This document shows, piece after piece, positions 62,154 to 64,000 of a stretch of 64,000 bases of DNA. The DNA lies in contig CAVOHB010000014.1 in the NCBI GenBank assembly GCA_963695705.1, positions 45,336 to 109,335 of the forward strand, in the 5' to 3' direction. Positions within the stretch are counted from its first letter, which is position 1. Every line of letters begins with the position of its first letter. The position numbers and the translations under genes were made by a program. The notes beneath the pieces were generated by a model, which worked only from the letters and a program-made list of their open reading frames with translations, was not told where the DNA came from and searched no databases. The DNA comes from JBKPNJ01 sp963695705. GTDB taxonomy: Bacteria; Actinomycetota; Actinomycetes; Propionibacteriales; Nocardioidaceae.

Positions 62154-63218
62154 CTAGGCGCGGTGACGCACCGCTTCCCCGCGGTCGACGCGTTCGCGCT
62201 GCGGGACGACCGTGTACCTGGGGTCACGCGCGGACTCCTGGCCCGCCTCGAAGATCCCGAACCTGGTGCATGCCGAGCCGGCCATCAGCGCGGCTCCCGA
62301 CACCGCGGCGACCGCTCGGCTCCGTCCGGCCAGCAGCGAGCCCACGGCACCGCCGATCGTCAACGCTTTCGCCGCATTCATGAGCCTGCCCGCCTTGCCG
62401 AGGTGCAGCGGTTCGGCGGTCAGGCCCATCGACTGCTCCATCCTCCGCTCGGCGAGGAGTTCCACGACGGCGCCGCCGATCGCCAGCCGCCGCGCCGGAC
62501 CCGCCTGGGCGATCGGTGAGCTCAGCATTCCCAGCCCACCCGACGCCGCTGCGGCCGATCCGGTGAAGACGAACGGCAGCTCGCGGTACGCCTCGTGCCA
62601 TGAGGGTGTGGCGGTGTCGGCCAGCAGGACGGCGGTGTAGGTGGCCACTGGTGGTGCCGTGACAGCGGCGACGAGACCGGCGGGCCGCCCGGCGGAGACC
62701 AACAGTCTCAGTGGCCCGCTACCGGGGCCGAAAGGCAGCATTCCGGCGACTTCCGAAGCCGCGGCGACACCGGCGAACGGACCGTACAGCGACAGGATCC
62801 AGGTGCCCACGGACATCGGCGAGGTGAGCTTGACCGTGCGCAGCATGTTGAGGAAGCGCTCAGGCCGGCCGAGGTCGTGGACGAGCGATCCGAGGCTCAC
62901 CGCCAACGCGGCGGCCGCGGCCAGCCGCCCGGACCGGCGCAGCGAGGGTCGGCCGCTGAGATCGGCGCCGGCGGCGAGCAGTGACGACCCTGCCGCGAGG
63001 CCTCCGGCGAACAGATACGTGGGAATGTCGGACTCCCACGGCGACGGCTTGACGATCGGGCGACCGTAGTAGGACGTGAACGTCGCGTCGGGAACCATCG
63101 GCCGGTCAGCACCGCCGGCCCCACCCTTCCGGTGCCGACGGCTGCCCTTCGAGCCCGGGATCGCATCGCGACCAGGGTCGGTCTGCGTCTGGCCCGACCG
63201 GTCCACTGAGCCGGTCAC
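62154..63218 (-). CDS. nrfD: NrfD/PsrC family membrane subunit of a formate-dehydrogenase-like complex
   Basis: GTG 63218 overlaps the stop of the FeS subunit (GTGA). The 354-residue protein has a charged N-terminus ending in RPMVPDATFTSYYGRPIVKP, then eight to nine membrane helices, with FAGGLAAGSSLLAAGADL, LGRPERFLNMLRTVKLTSPM and WILSLYGPFAGVAAASEVAG typical of NrfD. These proteins anchor the complex and pass electrons to quinone. It lies downstream of the FeS subunit in the usual order FdhA-FdhB-NrfD. Confidence 0.9.
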   Translation of the reverse strand: MTGSVDRSGQTQTDPGRDAIPGSKGSRRHRKGGAGGADRPMVPDATFTSYYGRPIVKPSPWESDIPTYLFAGGLAAGSSLLAAGADLSGRPSLRRSGRLAAAAALAVSLGSLVHDLGRPERFLNMLRTVKLTSPMSVGTWILSLYGPFAGVAAASEVAGMLPFGPGSGPLRLLVSAGRPAGLVAAVTAPPVATYTAVLLADTATPSWHEAYRELPFVFTGSAAAASGGLGMLSSPIAQAGPARRLAIGGAVVELLAERRMEQSMGLTAEPLHLGKAGRLMNAAKALTIGGAVGSLLAGRSRAVAAVSGAALMAGSACTRFGIFEAGQESARDPRYTVVPQRERVDRGEAVRHRA

Positions 63219-64000
63219 TTGCGGCTGCCCAGGAACGAGACGACGGCTCCGGCGAGCAGTGCCACGGCGGCGGCGCCGGCACGGTTGAACATGTGCGGCA
63301 GGTCCCGGGTCGTGACCACGGGGTCGGGCGGGAAGCCGTAGACCTCCGGCTCGTCCAGCAGCAGGAAGAACGCCCCCGTGCCGCCGACGCCATCGTCGGG
63401 GTCGTTGCCGTAGAGCCGGGCGTCCATCACCCCCGCTTCGTGCAGTGCGTCCACCCGCTGACGGGCTCGATCGCGCAGCTCGTCGACATCGCCGAACTGG
63501 ATCGACTCCGTTCGGGCAGGCCTGGGCGCAGGCAGGCCGCTGTCCCGCGTCGAGACGGTCGTAGCACAGGGTGCACTTCTGGGCGATGCCGACGTTCTGA
63601 ACGCCTTCGGGACCCTGCCGACGCTCGATGACGCCGTACGGGCAGGCGGGCACACAGTAGCCGCATCCGTTGCAGATGTCGGGCTGCACCACCACCGTCC
63701 CGAACTCGGTCCGGAACAGCGACCCCGTCGGGCACACGTCGAGGCACGCGGCGTGCGTGCAGTGCTTGCAGACGTCGGAGGACATCAGCCAGCGGAAGTC
63801 CGGCCCGTCGTCCGACGCCTCCACGTTCGGATCGCCGGGACCCACGGACGGCATACCCAGGTCGACGGCCGGGCTGCGAAGTCCGGACGCCTGGTGGCCG
63901 AGAGGCTTGGGCTGCTCGATGAACGCGACGTGCCGCCAGGTGTTCGCGCTCAGTGAGCCTGTGTTGTCGTACGACATCCCTAACAGGTCGAAGCCGTCGT
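63215..64000 (-). CDS. fdhB: 4Fe-4S subunit of formate dehydrogenase-like complex (5' end outside window, frameshifted as sequenced)
   Basis: The frame is open to the window edge: codons before ATG 63977 read DGFDLLG and match the expected protein, so the gene starts beyond 64000. Cysteine clusters are CKHCTHAACLDVCP, CNGCGYCVPACP and CTLCYDRLDAGQRPACAQACP. After the last, the frame breaks; the next frame continues TESIQFGDVDELRDRARQRV and ends with a membrane helix near AGAAAVALLAGAVVSFLGSR at 63215. An extra T at 63511-63512 (plus strand) explains the shift. It carries electrons from the catalytic subunit to NrfD. Confidence 0.88.

Noticed and set aside
3839..63655. Programmed ribosomal frameshifting considered for the broken genes
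   Set aside because: The breaks occur in unrelated genes, lack shared slippery heptamers and are nearly all +1 with one base extra, which fits sequence error better.
1..64000. tRNA, rRNA and complete insertion sequences
   Set aside because: No cloverleaf, rRNA-like or transposase sequence was recognised on either strand by reading; a tRNAscan and ISfinder run would settle it.

Overview
The window is high-GC DNA (roughly 68-70 % by eye) with many GTG starts, tight ATGA/GTGA gene overlaps and gene families typical of Actinomycetota: F420/LLM oxidoreductases, DesK/NarL two-component pairs, AfsR-type cyclase/NB-ARC regulators, MarR-GNAT fusions and Tat lipoproteins. It looks like the chromosome of a soil-type, heterotrophic actinobacterium; genus cannot be fixed from this sequence. 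No rRNA, tRNA, CRISPR array, phage or complete transposase was seen.

Layout. 1-8.7 kb: end of a TolB-like propeller gene, an SRPBCC protein, a CPBP protease, a DesK-type kinase with its NarL-type regulator, a GYD protein, a broken DUF6326-like gene, a PIG-L deacetylase, an ABC-2 exporter and a SnoaL-like protein. 8.9-12.4 kb: LLM oxidoreductase, NYN-domain protein with a tiny acidic partner, and a large membrane protein. 12.6-18.1 kb: animal-type haem peroxidase facing a patatin / unknown / metallo-beta-lactamase operon. 18.2-20.1 kb: pabA-pabB. 20.2-36.0 kb: a probable amine-use region, with a C45 acyl-amidase-like enzyme, small HTH-like protein, NylB-like hydrolase, agmatinase-family enzyme, PLP decarboxylase, copper amine oxidase, ATP-grasp enzyme, MarR-GNAT protein, glycosyltransferase and a PotADBC-type polyamine importer. 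36-50 kb: GH9 glycanase, a large orphan sensor kinase, DHA2 efflux pump, secreted sulfatase, a sugar ABC importer with two LacI-type operators, and an aldo/keto reductase. 49-57 kb: transglutaminase-like protein, cyclase/NB-ARC regulator, second LLM enzyme, Gfo/Idh dehydrogenase with an HpcH aldolase, AOC-barrel secreted protein, GNAT. 58-64 kb: MMPL transporter, PhzF, two SnoaL-like proteins, and NrfD plus the FeS subunit of a formate-dehydrogenase-like complex running off the window.

Two features cut across the whole window. First, three intergenic regions (about 14.64-15.00, 29.79-30.14 and 57.48-57.86 kb) hold copies of one palindrome-rich element about 340-385 bp long, with arms made of 21-bp units; it is not explained by any gene. 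Second, at least eight otherwise well-conserved genes are interrupted by single-base indels, nearly all of them +1. This pattern fits insertion-type sequencing or assembly error better than gene decay, so these genes are annotated here as probably intact in the organism.
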